From assembly GCA_005884115.1 (NCBI GenBank), contig VAXW01000003.1, positions 62,001-126,000 on the forward strand: a DNA stretch of 64,000 nt, read 5' to 3'. The notes under the pieces are model-generated. The model saw only the letters and a program-made list of their open reading frames with translations. It had not been told where the DNA came from and searched no databases. Below are positions 25,329 to 34,345 of the stretch, in pieces; position 1 is the stretch's first letter, and each line of letters opens with the position of its first letter. The stretch is from Actinomycetota bacterium. GTDB lineage: Bacteria > Actinomycetota > Thermoleophilia > Solirubrobacterales > Solirubrobacteraceae. Made by a program: the position numbers and the translations under genes.

Positions 25329-26399
25329 GTGCCCTATTCCCTCTTGCGCCTAGCCCGCCGCTTCCCCCCAATCCACGCTCTCGCGCTGTACCTCGCGACC
25401 CAGCTCGTCGAACTGCCCGTGATCCTCTCGCGCATCGTGATCACGCTCGCGGTCGCGGCGCTCGTGCTGCTAGTCAAAGGCGATTCCGTGAGCGGAGCCG
25501 AAGGCATCGCCGAGCTCGCGCTGATCCCCACCGGCTGGGCGATCCTCGCCCTGATCACGCCGTTCGGCGGCGGGCTTTGGTGGCGCACGAACATGGGTGG
25601 CCGACCACCCTCAGAGCGCGAGCGCGCGGCCTTCGAGGATGCGATGGAGCAGCTGCTCGAAGCGAGCGACGCTCGCCTTCGGCTGCCGACGCGCTGGTTC
25701 GTGATCGACGTGGCGGAGCCCGACGCCTCAGTCTGCGGCCACACGCTCGCTCTCTCGCGCGGCCTGTTCGAAAGCGAGTACCTCCCGGCCGTTGTCGCGC
25801 ACGAGCTCGGGCACCTCAACTCCAGCGACGGCATGCTCACGGCGGCGCTGAATCGCCTTGTGATTCACCCGCCGCCGCGCATGAGCGAGAAGGAGCGCGA
25901 GCGGCGAGCGGTTCAGATCCATGCCGACGATCGCGTGATGCTCGGGATCACGGCGATGGGCGCGCTCATATGGCTGATGCGTAGGACGATCGCCTTCGCC
26001 AAAGGCGGCTTCGCTCTGGGGCTGCTCGCTCCGTTCTGGGGCTCCTATTGGCGTGAACGCGAGTACGTCGCCGACCGGTTCGCAGCGAGGCTCGGGGAGG
26101 CTGATGCGCTGGCCGACTTCCTCGAAGTGCATGCGCTGGCCTACGACCACCCTGTTCCGTTCCTCTGGCTTACCGAACACACGCATCCGCCGGCCGAGCT
26201 TCGCATCGAGCGCCTGCGCAGGGCGGCGATCGCTGGCGGGTCGCTAGCGGAGGGGCCTGAACCCGTCAAGGCCGCCCCTGCGGGGCCGCCTGCGGCGGAT
26301 CCTGACGGACCGACCTTGACCGAACCCGGCCCCTCCGCTAGGGAGGCTCTCAGGTCGGCAGGGCGGGCCCTGCCGACGAACAAGGAAGCGAAGCCATGA
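25329..26399 (+). CDS. M48-family membrane metallopeptidase
   Basis: A GTG start preceded by GGAGA gives 356 residues. Two N-terminal membrane segments lie at about 35-50 and 60-82, then the HELGH zinc site appears near residue 160 (VVAHELGHLNSSDG), with a third ligand in WREREYVADRFAARLGEADA. This is the HtpX/M48 layout; such enzymes cleave membrane or periplasmic proteins. The proline-rich tail after residue 310 is probably disordered. Its place 15 bases after the transfer ATPase suggests a role in maturation or turnover of the transfer apparatus. Confidence 0.85.
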   Translation: MPYSLLRLARRFPPIHALALYLATQLVELPVILSRIVITLAVAALVLLVKGDSVSGAEGIAELALIPTGWAILALITPFGGGLWWRTNMGGRPPSERERAAFEDAMEQLLEASDARLRLPTRWFVIDVAEPDASVCGHTLALSRGLFESEYLPAVVAHELGHLNSSDGMLTAALNRLVIHPPPRMSEKERERRAVQIHADDRVMLGITAMGALIWLMRRTIAFAKGGFALGLLAPFWGSYWREREYVADRFAARLGEADALADFLEVHALAYDHPVPFLWLTEHTHPPAELRIERLRRAAIAGGSLAEGPEPVKAAPAGPPAADPDGPTLTEPGPSAREALRSAGRALPTNKEAKP

Positions 26400-26412
26400 T
26401 CGGAGGTGGTAG

Positions 26413-26748
26413 GTGAAGGCCTCTCCCGTACTGGCCGCGAGACGGCCCGTGATCGTGCTGTCCGGGAGTGCGAACCGCCGCGATCCCCATCGCGCTCTGG
26501 GAATCGCCGCGCCGGCGCCGCTCGGCTCCGAGCGCGCCGCCATGGATCCCCTGCTGACGGCCGGAGAAGTCGCGGGGCTGCTCCAGGTCTCCACAGCATG
26601 GGTGTATGCGCAGACGCGTGCGAAGAAGATCCCGCACGTACCGCTCGGGCGTTATGTGCGCTACCGGCGCTCCGCCGTTATCGAGTGGGTGGCCGCGCTC
26701 GAGCAACAGTCGAGCACGTGCGTCGCCGTGAAGCTGGGGGATCGGTAG
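26413..26748 (+). CDS. Excisionase-like helix-turn-helix protein
   Basis: A GTG start preceded at six bases by GGAGG gives 111 residues. The C-terminal 65 residues are a MerR/AlpA-type winged helix (LLTAGEVAGLLQVSTAWVYAQT, then KKIPHVPLGRYVRYRRSAVIEW), as in excisionases. The N-terminal 43 residues are not recognisable, and an ATG at 26542 would give the bare domain. It ends four bases before the integrase start, the standard xis-int arrangement. Confidence 0.85.
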   Translation: MKASPVLAARRPVIVLSGSANRRDPHRALGIAAPAPLGSERAAMDPLLTAGEVAGLLQVSTAWVYAQTRAKKIPHVPLGRYVRYRRSAVIEWVAALEQQSSTCVAVKLGDR

Positions 26749-26752
26749 GTCA

Positions 26753-28057
26753 ATGGCGGAGAGGAGGCGCGCCGGCACGGGCCACCTCTACGAGCGCGTC
26801 GGCGCCTACTACGGGCGCTGGCGCACGCCCGACGGCCGCTTGCTGAATCGCAAGGTGGGGGAGATGAGGAGCTCGGGCGAGCGCAACGGCCTCACGCGCG
26901 CACAGGCAGAGCGCGAGTTCAGGCGGATGCAGGAAGAGGAGGAGCGCACGCCGCGACGCACGCGAGGGGCGGAGAGTCCGGCTGTGGCGGCCGCTGCCGA
27001 TTCGCTGCGGCGCAAGCTGAAGCTGAGTGGCGCGCGGCCTTCCTACCTCGAGAACTGCGAGTCGATGCAGCGGGTGCACATCGCGCCACGGGTCGGCGCG
27101 CTGCCGGTCAGCGAGCTCACGACCGTCCACGTCGAAGCGCTCGCGAGTGCGATGCTCGAGCTGGGGCGCTCGCCCAAGACCGTGCGCAACACGCTGTCCT
27201 TCCTGCACTCGGTTCTTGAGCATGCGATCGACCGCGGCTGGACCCGCGAGAATCCGGTCCGTCGCGTCACGCGACCGGGTCGTCGCCGCCAGGGCGAGAT
27301 CGAGCCCGACCTCCGGTTCCTCACTCTCGCGGAGCTCGAGGCGGTCCTGCGCACGCTCCCCGACGAGGTCGTCCGTCGTACTCCAGCACCGACGCGAAAG
27401 GGACGTCGTGGACCGGCCCCGCCGCCACCACCGGATGTGCTCGGCCCAGCGCTGCGCGTCCTGGTGCTCACGGCCGCCATGACCGGCCTGCGCCAGTCCG
27501 AGCTGCTCGGCCTACGTTGGCGTGACGTCGACTGGACGGCGCAGCGCATCCGCGTACGCAACGTCTACGTGCGGGGCGAGCACTCCAGCGAGGGCAAGTC
27601 CGACCTCTCGACGCGTCGCTCGGTGCCGCTCGCCGATCGCCTCGCGGGCGAGCTGGACCGCCTTTCGCAGCGCACGCCCTACGCCGCGGATGACGATCTC
27701 GTCTTTGCCCACCCGCAGAGTGGCCGCCCGCTCGACCGCGCGAAGGTCACGAGGCGCTTCAAGGCAGCGTGTGGCGAGGCCAACGTGCGCGTCGTGAGGT
27801 TCCACGACCTGCGCCACACGTTCGCTACCCGCCTCGCAGCGTCGGGGCAACCGCTCCGGACGATTCAGGAGTTCCTCGGACACGCCGACTCCACGACCAC
27901 ACAGATCTATGCCCACTACGCGCCGTCGGAGCACGAGGTAGAGATGGTGAACGATGCGTTCGCCGTCAGCGACGAGGTGCATGCATCGCCGGAGCTCACC
28001 GGTACCACACCCAAAAGGACACGCCCTGGAGCAAAGACGACCGGACAACGGGGTTAA
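26753..28057 (+). CDS. int: Tyrosine-type site-specific integrase
   Basis: The protein has 434 residues. An N-terminal arm-binding region (about 1-75) is followed by a SAM-like core-binding domain (about 80-175) and the catalytic domain. The catalytic Arg is in TGLRQSELLGLRW near residue 246, the HxxR box is FHDLRHTFATRLA near 350, and the LGHADSTTTQIYAHY box holds the second His and the nucleophilic Tyr near 387. It is expected to recombine the 22-bp tRNA-Pro core. A His/Pro-rich insertion is absent; a Pro-rich loop (APPPPPDV-like) occurs around residue 220. Confidence 0.95.
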   Translation: MAERRRAGTGHLYERVGAYYGRWRTPDGRLLNRKVGEMRSSGERNGLTRAQAEREFRRMQEEEERTPRRTRGAESPAVAAAADSLRRKLKLSGARPSYLENCESMQRVHIAPRVGALPVSELTTVHVEALASAMLELGRSPKTVRNTLSFLHSVLEHAIDRGWTRENPVRRVTRPGRRRQGEIEPDLRFLTLAELEAVLRTLPDEVVRRTPAPTRKGRRGPAPPPPPDVLGPALRVLVLTAAMTGLRQSELLGLRWRDVDWTAQRIRVRNVYVRGEHSSEGKSDLSTRRSVPLADRLAGELDRLSQRTPYAADDDLVFAHPQSGRPLDRAKVTRRFKAACGEANVRVVRFHDLRHTFATRLAASGQPLRTIQEFLGHADSTTTQIYAHYAPSEHEVEMVNDAFAVSDEVHASPELTGTTPKRTRPGAKTTGQRG

Positions 28058-28140
28058 GGCGCGCCGCCGGCACGGCGCACAAGTCACAGGCCCCGAAGCC
28101 GAGGGCGACAGCCGCCCCATCGCTCTGTCAGTCGGAGCTA

Positions 28141-28605
28141 TCAATCCCGCTGCGTCCGCAGTTTGCGCTGACCGCGAGGTCGATGCTCCTTGCGCCATGC
28201 ACGTCGCGCCAGTTCCCATGCGAGGTGGCTGGCGCCGCGCTCGTCGTTGGGACCGCGCGCCATGAGCTCAAACATATCTCCCACGTTCTGCCAGCACTGG
28301 TCGTAGGTCGGGTAGCCGTTCTCGTCCCTCCACAGGCCTGTGTCGCCATCCCATACGGCGTTTGGCTCGAGGAATGGATGGCGCTGCGATTTCGGTCGCC
28401 GGAGACGACCTGGAGGTCTAGGAGAAGGCGGTGGGGGTTCGGCCGAGAGCGTAGTCTGCATGGCTCGCATGGCGACGGCCGGATCGAAGCGCAGCCGTCC
28501 TCTGGTGTCGCCCCCGACCCTGATTGCGCCGAGATCACGAGCGTGGTCGTAAACGGTGGCGCGGCTCACTCCCAGGAGCTCCGCGAGCTTCTTCGCGTCC
28601 ACCAA
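28141..28605 (-). CDS. Helix-turn-helix protein, possibly lacking its native start
   Basis: Starting from TTG 28605 (GTG 28602 is equally possible) the protein has 154 residues. It opens with an AlpA/MerR-like helix-turn-helix (VDAKKLAELLGVSRATVYDH) and a beta wing (GAIRVGGDTRGRLRFDP). A Pro-rich linker is followed by a Trp-rich C-terminal part (WQNVGDMFELMARG). The frame upstream of 28605 still reads like protein (FDDGQLERLADLIAERLK, to 28680) but has no ATG, GTG or TTG before a stop. The native start may therefore be frameshifted or unusual. It converges on the integrase. Confidence 0.65.
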   Translation of the reverse strand: MVDAKKLAELLGVSRATVYDHARDLGAIRVGGDTRGRLRFDPAVAMRAMQTTLSAEPPPPSPRPPGRLRRPKSQRHPFLEPNAVWDGDTGLWRDENGYPTYDQCWQNVGDMFELMARGPNDERGASHLAWELARRAWRKEHRPRGQRKLRTQRD

Positions 28606-28881
28606 AGTGCGCGGTGGGCGACTCGGCTTCAGGCGCTCGGCGATGAGATCGGCAAGCCGTTCGAGCTGACCGTCATCGAAGGCGGATGAATGCTCGAGTC
28701 ATGGCGTCGCGCGCCTTGAGGTGTCAGCTTAGGATGGGGACCGACGAGGCCGCACGTAGCAGCGGAAATCAGAAGGTACGGATGACCGAAGATGCCCGCG
28801 ACTCATGGAGCCTGGCTTTTGTCGGCTGCGACCACTTGGCGACATGTCTCGACTAGCCCCGCTTAGCGGTCCCAAGGAGCG

Positions 28882-29298
28882 TTAATCCAACAACAGCATG
28901 TTGAGCTCTGACGCAGCCCGCTCCGCTTCGGTCAAGAAGCGCGAGCAGATTTCGAGAAATCCCTCTTCCGTCAGTCCGTGCGCCGACACGACATAGCGAA
29001 ATTTCACATCTCTGTCTCCGTCGAGATCCCATGCGCCGAAGACATGCTCGTGATTGGCCGCAAGTAGCCGATGTGCGGCGCCAGGCGACGCGACAGTGCC
29101 GGGGATCGGCCATGTCACGAACGAGAGCCACACTTTGCCATCTTCGAAACCCCAGATGCTCAGACGCACTAGAGTCTCGCCGGCTCGAAGACTGAACATG
29201 GGCCTGTCTGGGTCGTTTGCGTCCTCACCATATGATCCCGTCACCCATCGACGGACGGATTCGTAGATCGACCGATGCTGGTCTGAGCTAAAGTCCAT
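28882..29298 (-). CDS. YbjN / type III secretion chaperone-fold protein
   Basis: From ATG 29298 the protein has 138 residues; an in-frame start at 29340 would add 14. The pattern is that of the YbjN/CesT-like fold: strand-rich centre (VRLSIWGFEDGKVWLSFVTW), then LLAANHEHVFGAWDLDG, and a final long helix (EEGFLEICSRFLTEAERAAS). Members bind other proteins as chaperones; the partner here is unknown. It stands 256 bases downstream of the large helicase gene on the same strand and could act with it. Confidence 0.55.
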   Translation of the reverse strand: MDFSSDQHRSIYESVRRWVTGSYGEDANDPDRPMFSLRAGETLVRLSIWGFEDGKVWLSFVTWPIPGTVASPGAAHRLLAANHEHVFGAWDLDGDRDVKFRYVVSAHGLTEEGFLEICSRFLTEAERAASELNMLLLD

Positions 29299-29554
29299 GC
29301 TAGGGCGCGCCGTGCTCGTTGCCAGCAGGCAAGATAGCAATACGGGTTCTCGTGCGATGCCTAATCGCGAGACCTTGCTGCCGCCGCGATCGTCCCAGCG
29401 GACACGATCGACAACGCTTGGAGAGCACGGGCAAACATTGGCGTTTTCAAAGGGTGGGACGGCGAGGGCACCGACGAGATCATGCTGTCATCGGCCGCAT
29501 CCATCCCGATTGGTAGCCTCGGCCTGCTTCACATGAGCCGTACGCACGGAGGGC

Positions 29555-32500
29555 TCAGACCCTGAAGCGCTGGCGGCACCGACCGCAAGCGACGAGCCCA
29601 GCTTCCGGCACCCTGTTCCTCGTCCCGCAGTGCGGACACGCGTACGTGGACGCCGTTGCCGACGCTGTGCTCCCGGTACGGTCCGCCACTGCTGGGTCGT
29701 CGGCCCGCGCCGCGGTTTGCTCCCGACGTGCGGTTTCGATCGCGAGTTCAACCCTTGCCACGATCTTCTTTCCGCGGCGCCGAAACCCCAGCTGAGTCAC
29801 GACCTCATCGAGAACTTGCTCCTTCGTGCGCAGCAGGGTGTCGGATTCGATCCACTGAACTAGCCGTGTCAGCTCACGACTCGAGTATTCGCCGATACTC
29901 GCCCGCCCAACACCAACCGGGCAGGGCCCGCGTGCGGGCAGTCCGCCGGGTGCTCGTTGTCCTGCGGACTCGGGCTCGCGTTTCGCGCTGCGGTGGTGCC
30001 GACCATCGCTACTCGGGTCGTCCGTACCGCCGCCTGACGATTCGGCGGCGTCAGCCCGCCGCACCGCGGCGTCGTAGGCAAGCCGGGCGCGTTCGATCTC
30101 GCCCTTCTTGTCGGTGAACCACGACTGCGACCAGATCCGATGAAACTGCCAGCCGAGGCGTTCGAGATGCTCCTGTCTGAGGCGATCGCGGTCCCTTGCT
30201 GACTCCGACGAGTGGTAAGTTGCGCCATCGCACTCAATCGCAAGGACCATGCGGCCAGGTTGGGTCGGATGCTTGGCGGCGAAATCTACCCGAAAGCCGG
30301 AGCTGCCGTACTGGGCAGTGAGCGGGATCCCAGCCCGGACAAGATGGTCGCGGACGTCGACCTCGAACGGATTTAGCTCGGGAATTATCTCGGCGGGCTT
30401 CCCCAGTTGCGTCCCGCTAGTAGAGCAATACTCAAGGTACGCGCGGAGCAACTCAACGCCGCGAGCCCTCGACCTATCTGGATCCATGTCATGGTGGGTA
30501 AAGGCGGAAACGAGGATCATCTTCTCCCTCGCCCTCGTTACGGCGACATTGAGACGTCTGTCGCCACCGTCCTGGTTGATAGGACCAAAACGGTAATAGA
30601 GTCGACCGTCAGCGCTCATTCCATAACCGATCGACAAGATGATCGCGTCGCGCTCGTCTCCCTGAACACGCTCAAGGTTCTTGATAAAAAAAGGCTCGGC
30701 CCGACGTTCGTCAAAGAAGCCGGCGAGCTCCTCTTCGTGCTCATGCAATGCGACTCGCAGCGCCTCATCGATTCGGTCAGCATGCTTTAGACCCATCGCG
30801 ATGACGCCCAAGCTGAAATCGGGACACATTTCGGCGTGCTCGATGATGAGGTCGACGACCGTCTGAACCTCTGCGGAGGCGCTCGTCTCAGATCCAACCT
30901 CGCCCGGAACAAATGGTACGTGCACGTGGCTAATGCAATCTGGCCCGACGACCCCGGGGAATGTCGTCAAACCGCGGTCGTACATGTAGACATTAGAAAA
31001 GGTGATCAGCCGCTCATCGCGCGATCGGTAGTGCCATTTGAGCATGCGAAAGTCGATAAAGGCCCCAAGGGCCTCGAGTATGCTCTCGTAGCTCGAATCG
31101 ACGGCAAGATATGCCGGCTCGGGGTCGTCCGCTGCTTCGGGATTGTTGACTGCAAAGAAGGATGTGGGCGGTAGCTGGCGCTCGTCACCCGCGACCACGA
31201 GCTGTTGGCCACGCAGAATCGCAGGCATGGCCTCTGCAGGACGGATCTGGCTGGCCTCATCGAACACGACGACATCGAAGTAAGGCCGGTCGGATGGTAG
31301 GAGCTGCGACACCACTAGAGGGCTCATTGCCCAACAGGGCTTGACCGCCATCATCACGTCCGGCGCTGCGGAAAACAGCTGTCTTGTAGCGAGGTGCTTC
31401 CGCTTCTTGTTGGCCTCGGCCCGGATAATCGCTGCGGCCTCGGGTGCTTCGTCCTCAGCGCGTACGGCCTGTTCCGCACACAGCCGTCGTACGCGCGCCG
31501 GTGTCGTTTCAATGTGTTCGCGATCCGCGGCTTGAAACTCGGTAACTAGCTCATCGTGTTGGGACCCATCGAACGACCCCAATCGCGGGTCCTCGAGGTG
31601 CAAATGCTCAACCAACGAGGTCAGCCACGCGTGACGGAGAATCGCGGCAGCTTCCGTGCGGTTGATTGGTTGTCCCTCGAGACTCGCTAACAGCTCGGTG
31701 AGCCGAAGTCCGTCGAGCTCGACCCGAAGACGATGGAGCTCGGGCAGCTTGGCAAGCGTTGGCACGTCTGCGAGCAGGGCGTCGAGCTCCGCGACTATGT
31801 GATCCGGTGGACCGTCGATTGAGTCACGACCGACGTGCCCGGCAATCTCTCTAAGACCTGAGCAGATCGCACCGTGACTCGAGCACAGGGCCTCAAGGTC
31901 GCCTGGGCTTGAAGGTGCCGCCTTGGCACCAGCTGCGACGGCTATCCAGTCGTGGCGTAACGCTTGGGCTCGCAACGCCGCCTCCCGCAGCGCACGCGCA
32001 GACAGACGCTGGTCATCCAAAAGCGCGCCACGCAGGGCTTTCTTTGCGGCGCGATATCTCGAATTCGTCAGTGTCGCGGACGCGCGAGAGATTGCCGAGT
32101 CGTGCAGGGGAGCGGCGTCCTCGATGAGTTGATCCAGCGGAAGCTCGTAGACCTCGTCACGCCACGTCGTCGACAAGTCGACGAATCGGTCCCACAGCTC
32201 GAAGCGATCGTTCCATTCGGCCCATGTATTGGGCTCAGCAAGACCTGTTGCCGCGCGCGCTTGGCGGAGCATCGCCAATACTTCGGGAAACTGCCGTCTG
32301 ATTTTCTCGACTTCAAGCTGGCGGCGACTCGCCTCGTCTTGCGAGACTACCTTTGCCGCCGCCCACGGTGAGCCGGATCGGCGAAGCTGAAGGCCTCCTA
32401 ATCCGACGTAGGCTTGGAGGGCCTCGGTCGCCTGCGCGAGCTCTCTCGCTCCTACGGCATTCAGATCCGCGCCTCGGAATCGAGTCTCGCTGCTTGCGTT

Positions 32501-33790
32501 CGGCATCGCCAACAGCTCTGCGTGTGCCTCAAAGAAACTGATTTCCCATGGCGCCCGTGGCTCATGGAGCGCAACCGAGTGCTCGGTCAATCGATCTCTG
32601 CGACTAACGAGTCTTCTATGCAGGTCGGTCATGTCCGGTCGTGCGAGGCTCGCGTTGCGGTTGATGGCCTCATTCAAAGCCTGCGCCACCGTGCGCCGAG
32701 ATGACACACCGCCGTGCAGGTCAAGCACCAGATCGCCGAGTTCAACCTCCTCTAGTCGACGCAGAACGGCGTCGATGGCGGCACGCTTCTCCGCCACAAA
32801 CAAGACACGCTTACCACGCGCAACCAGCGTCGAGATGAGATTGCAAATCGTCTGACTCTTCCCAGTCCCCGGCGGCCCTTTGATGATCAGATTCCTTCCC
32901 GCCAAGACCGCGTTGATTGCGTAGTTCTGGCTCGCGTCTGCATCCAAGACGAGGAACTCGTCGCGCGGCGGAACGTAGTCGGGCGACGGGATAATGACTC
33001 CGCTCCCTATGCCGCGAAGATGTGCCTGCGCCTCGGTACTCCCAGCGAGCGCCGCCACAATGTCGTGCTCTGCCATTGCCTCAGTAGATCCCTCTAGGTC
33101 GCGAACCATCGGCATACGTGCATACGAGAAATTGCCGATCACGAATCGCTCCTCAATTTCAAAGTGCGGCACGGATGCACAGCGCTCCCGCAACCATGCA
33201 AAACACAGAGCAAGCTCCTCTGGCGTATCGATGATCCCCTCGATCCCTGCCGAGTCCAACAGCTCGGCTGGATCACATGCGGTATCGAACTCCGCCTTCA
33301 GCATCTGCAAAAAGGTGGGATTCACCTCAAGCTCACCGGTCACAGAAAGCTCAAACTCCACCTGAGCAGCCCCCTTCGGGGCCAGCCTAACTGGGACTAA
33401 TAGCACCGGCGCCGCAGGCGTAGCGGCGCTCTTCTGCTTTGCCCATGTCGCCATGCCGCATGCCAGATACAACGTTTCGATACCACGCTCCTCAAAATGA
33501 GCGTTGGCCTTGTTTCGAACCGTGCGCGCTCGCTTGACGGCATCTTGGCGCTCCTCGGTGTCGGTAAAAAGGCTGGTCAGCGACACCGAGCGCCCCGTCA
33601 GGACTCCGTATACGAGATGACGTGGCGAGGAGTCAAGGGAGAGTGTTCCCGCGACCAAGTCTCTGTAGTACAGGAGGTTATTGCGACCGGTCAGATCGAC
33701 AAGCTGACCGGTCCAGGTCTTCGTTGCCTGGCGCACCGCTTCGAGGCGGTCACCATCGAGTCGCTCTGTCGCCCTCTCGTCGATGTCCAC
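29555..33790 (-). CDS. Large SF1 helicase with DUF4011 and Vsr/DUF559-type nuclease domains
   Basis: The protein has 1,411 residues. The N-terminal DUF4011-like region (about 20-250, WTGQLVDLTGRNNLLYYRD) precedes an Upf1-like SF1 helicase core with Walker A GPPGTGKSQ near 305-313, Walker B VVVFDEASQI near 850, and LVVAGDERQLPPTSFF. After the second helicase lobe comes a Vsr/DUF559-like nuclease (FRVDFAAKH, LAIECDGATYH, then a basic helix, about 1190-1260). A zinc ribbon closes the chain (CPHCGTRNRV...CGRC). The family is often found in bacterial defence islands. GC is lower than in the nurA operon. Confidence 0.85.
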   Translation of the reverse strand: MDIDERATERLDGDRLEAVRQATKTWTGQLVDLTGRNNLLYYRDLVAGTLSLDSSPRHLVYGVLTGRSVSLTSLFTDTEERQDAVKRARTVRNKANAHFEERGIETLYLACGMATWAKQKSAATPAAPVLLVPVRLAPKGAAQVEFELSVTGELEVNPTFLQMLKAEFDTACDPAELLDSAGIEGIIDTPEELALCFAWLRERCASVPHFEIEERFVIGNFSYARMPMVRDLEGSTEAMAEHDIVAALAGSTEAQAHLRGIGSGVIIPSPDYVPPRDEFLVLDADASQNYAINAVLAGRNLIIKGPPGTGKSQTICNLISTLVARGKRVLFVAEKRAAIDAVLRRLEEVELGDLVLDLHGGVSSRRTVAQALNEAINRNASLARPDMTDLHRRLVSRRDRLTEHSVALHEPRAPWEISFFEAHAELLAMPNASSETRFRGADLNAVGARELAQATEALQAYVGLGGLQLRRSGSPWAAAKVVSQDEASRRQLEVEKIRRQFPEVLAMLRQARAATGLAEPNTWAEWNDRFELWDRFVDLSTTWRDEVYELPLDQLIEDAAPLHDSAISRASATLTNSRYRAAKKALRGALLDDQRLSARALREAALRAQALRHDWIAVAAGAKAAPSSPGDLEALCSSHGAICSGLREIAGHVGRDSIDGPPDHIVAELDALLADVPTLAKLPELHRLRVELDGLRLTELLASLEGQPINRTEAAAILRHAWLTSLVEHLHLEDPRLGSFDGSQHDELVTEFQAADREHIETTPARVRRLCAEQAVRAEDEAPEAAAIIRAEANKKRKHLATRQLFSAAPDVMMAVKPCWAMSPLVVSQLLPSDRPYFDVVVFDEASQIRPAEAMPAILRGQQLVVAGDERQLPPTSFFAVNNPEAADDPEPAYLAVDSSYESILEALGAFIDFRMLKWHYRSRDERLITFSNVYMYDRGLTTFPGVVGPDCISHVHVPFVPGEVGSETSASAEVQTVVDLIIEHAEMCPDFSLGVIAMGLKHADRIDEALRVALHEHEEELAGFFDERRAEPFFIKNLERVQGDERDAIILSIGYGMSADGRLYYRFGPINQDGGDRRLNVAVTRAREKMILVSAFTHHDMDPDRSRARGVELLRAYLEYCSTSGTQLGKPAEIIPELNPFEVDVRDHLVRAGIPLTAQYGSSGFRVDFAAKHPTQPGRMVLAIECDGATYHSSESARDRDRLRQEHLERLGWQFHRIWSQSWFTDKKGEIERARLAYDAAVRRADAAESSGGGTDDPSSDGRHHRSAKREPESAGQRAPGGLPARGPCPVGVGRASIGEYSSRELTRLVQWIESDTLLRTKEQVLDEVVTQLGFRRRGKKIVARVELAIETARREQTAARADDPAVADRTGSTASATASTYACPHCGTRNRVPEAGLVACGRCRQRFRV

Positions 33791-34345
33791 GGTCCGCCTC
33801 CAGCTTCAAGATATCGGCGGGGAACGGTATCGAGTCGGATCGAAGCTCGCAACGATATGCCAGTGAGCTCGAAGCTAACGGGTCCAGCCAGTCCAGCCAG
33901 TCCTGCCAGCCGAGCGCCGAGCGGAGGGGTATGAGGAGGCCGCTCAAGGCGCGTGATCTAATCGCAAGCATCTTGGACGACTACAACGAGGATGAGTACC
34001 GGCGGCAAATGGAGGCGTGGCTTGCCATTGCCCGCCAATCCCTACGGCGAGGCCATGACGCGCGCCTATCGCTATCGCGGGTTCGGGCTCGAGCGATTCT
34101 GGCACTGGCGGCGCTCGAGTGCCGCTATCGTCCCGTTTGAGCCGGCCGTAGGCATGCGCGGCGCGGCGTCTAAGCGTGGCTCTGCGCTCGCTCTGAAAGG
34201 CCGATTCGATACGCACGCGCACGTTACGCGAATCGGTCTAGACGCATAGCGGGTGTCTGCTCCGCCGAGAGGGTCTTTTGGCCCAGCTTGCTCTAGCCCT
34301 TGTCGCGCGATGCGAGCCGCCTTCTCGCGGGCTTCTGCGATTCTT
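33791..34345. other. Gap without a firm gene
   Basis: This 555-bp stretch separates the divergent-looking start of the helicase gene from the end of the exonuclease gene. One small frame (33931-34140) is listed separately with low confidence. I see no tRNA, strong hairpin or clear promoter pair; a direct repeat of CCAGTCCAG-like sequence (about 33885-33905) is the only local structure. Confidence 0.4.
33931..34140 (+). CDS. Possible small protein (69 aa)
   Basis: An ATG after GGAGGGGT-like sequence opens a frame of 69 residues beginning MRRPLKARDLIASILDDYNE, which has a plausible amphipathic, acidic-basic composition. It has no known motif, and a second overlapping frame (33992-34249) competes for the same DNA. 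It may be a remnant of a longer gene. Confidence 0.3.
   Translation: MRRPLKARDLIASILDDYNEDEYRRQMEAWLAIARQSLRRGHDARLSLSRVRARAILALAALECRYRPV

Noticed and set aside
33992-34249. 85-codon plus-strand frame in the gap after the helicase
   Set aside because: It overlaps the 33931-34140 frame and has Arg/Gly-rich composition without any motif.
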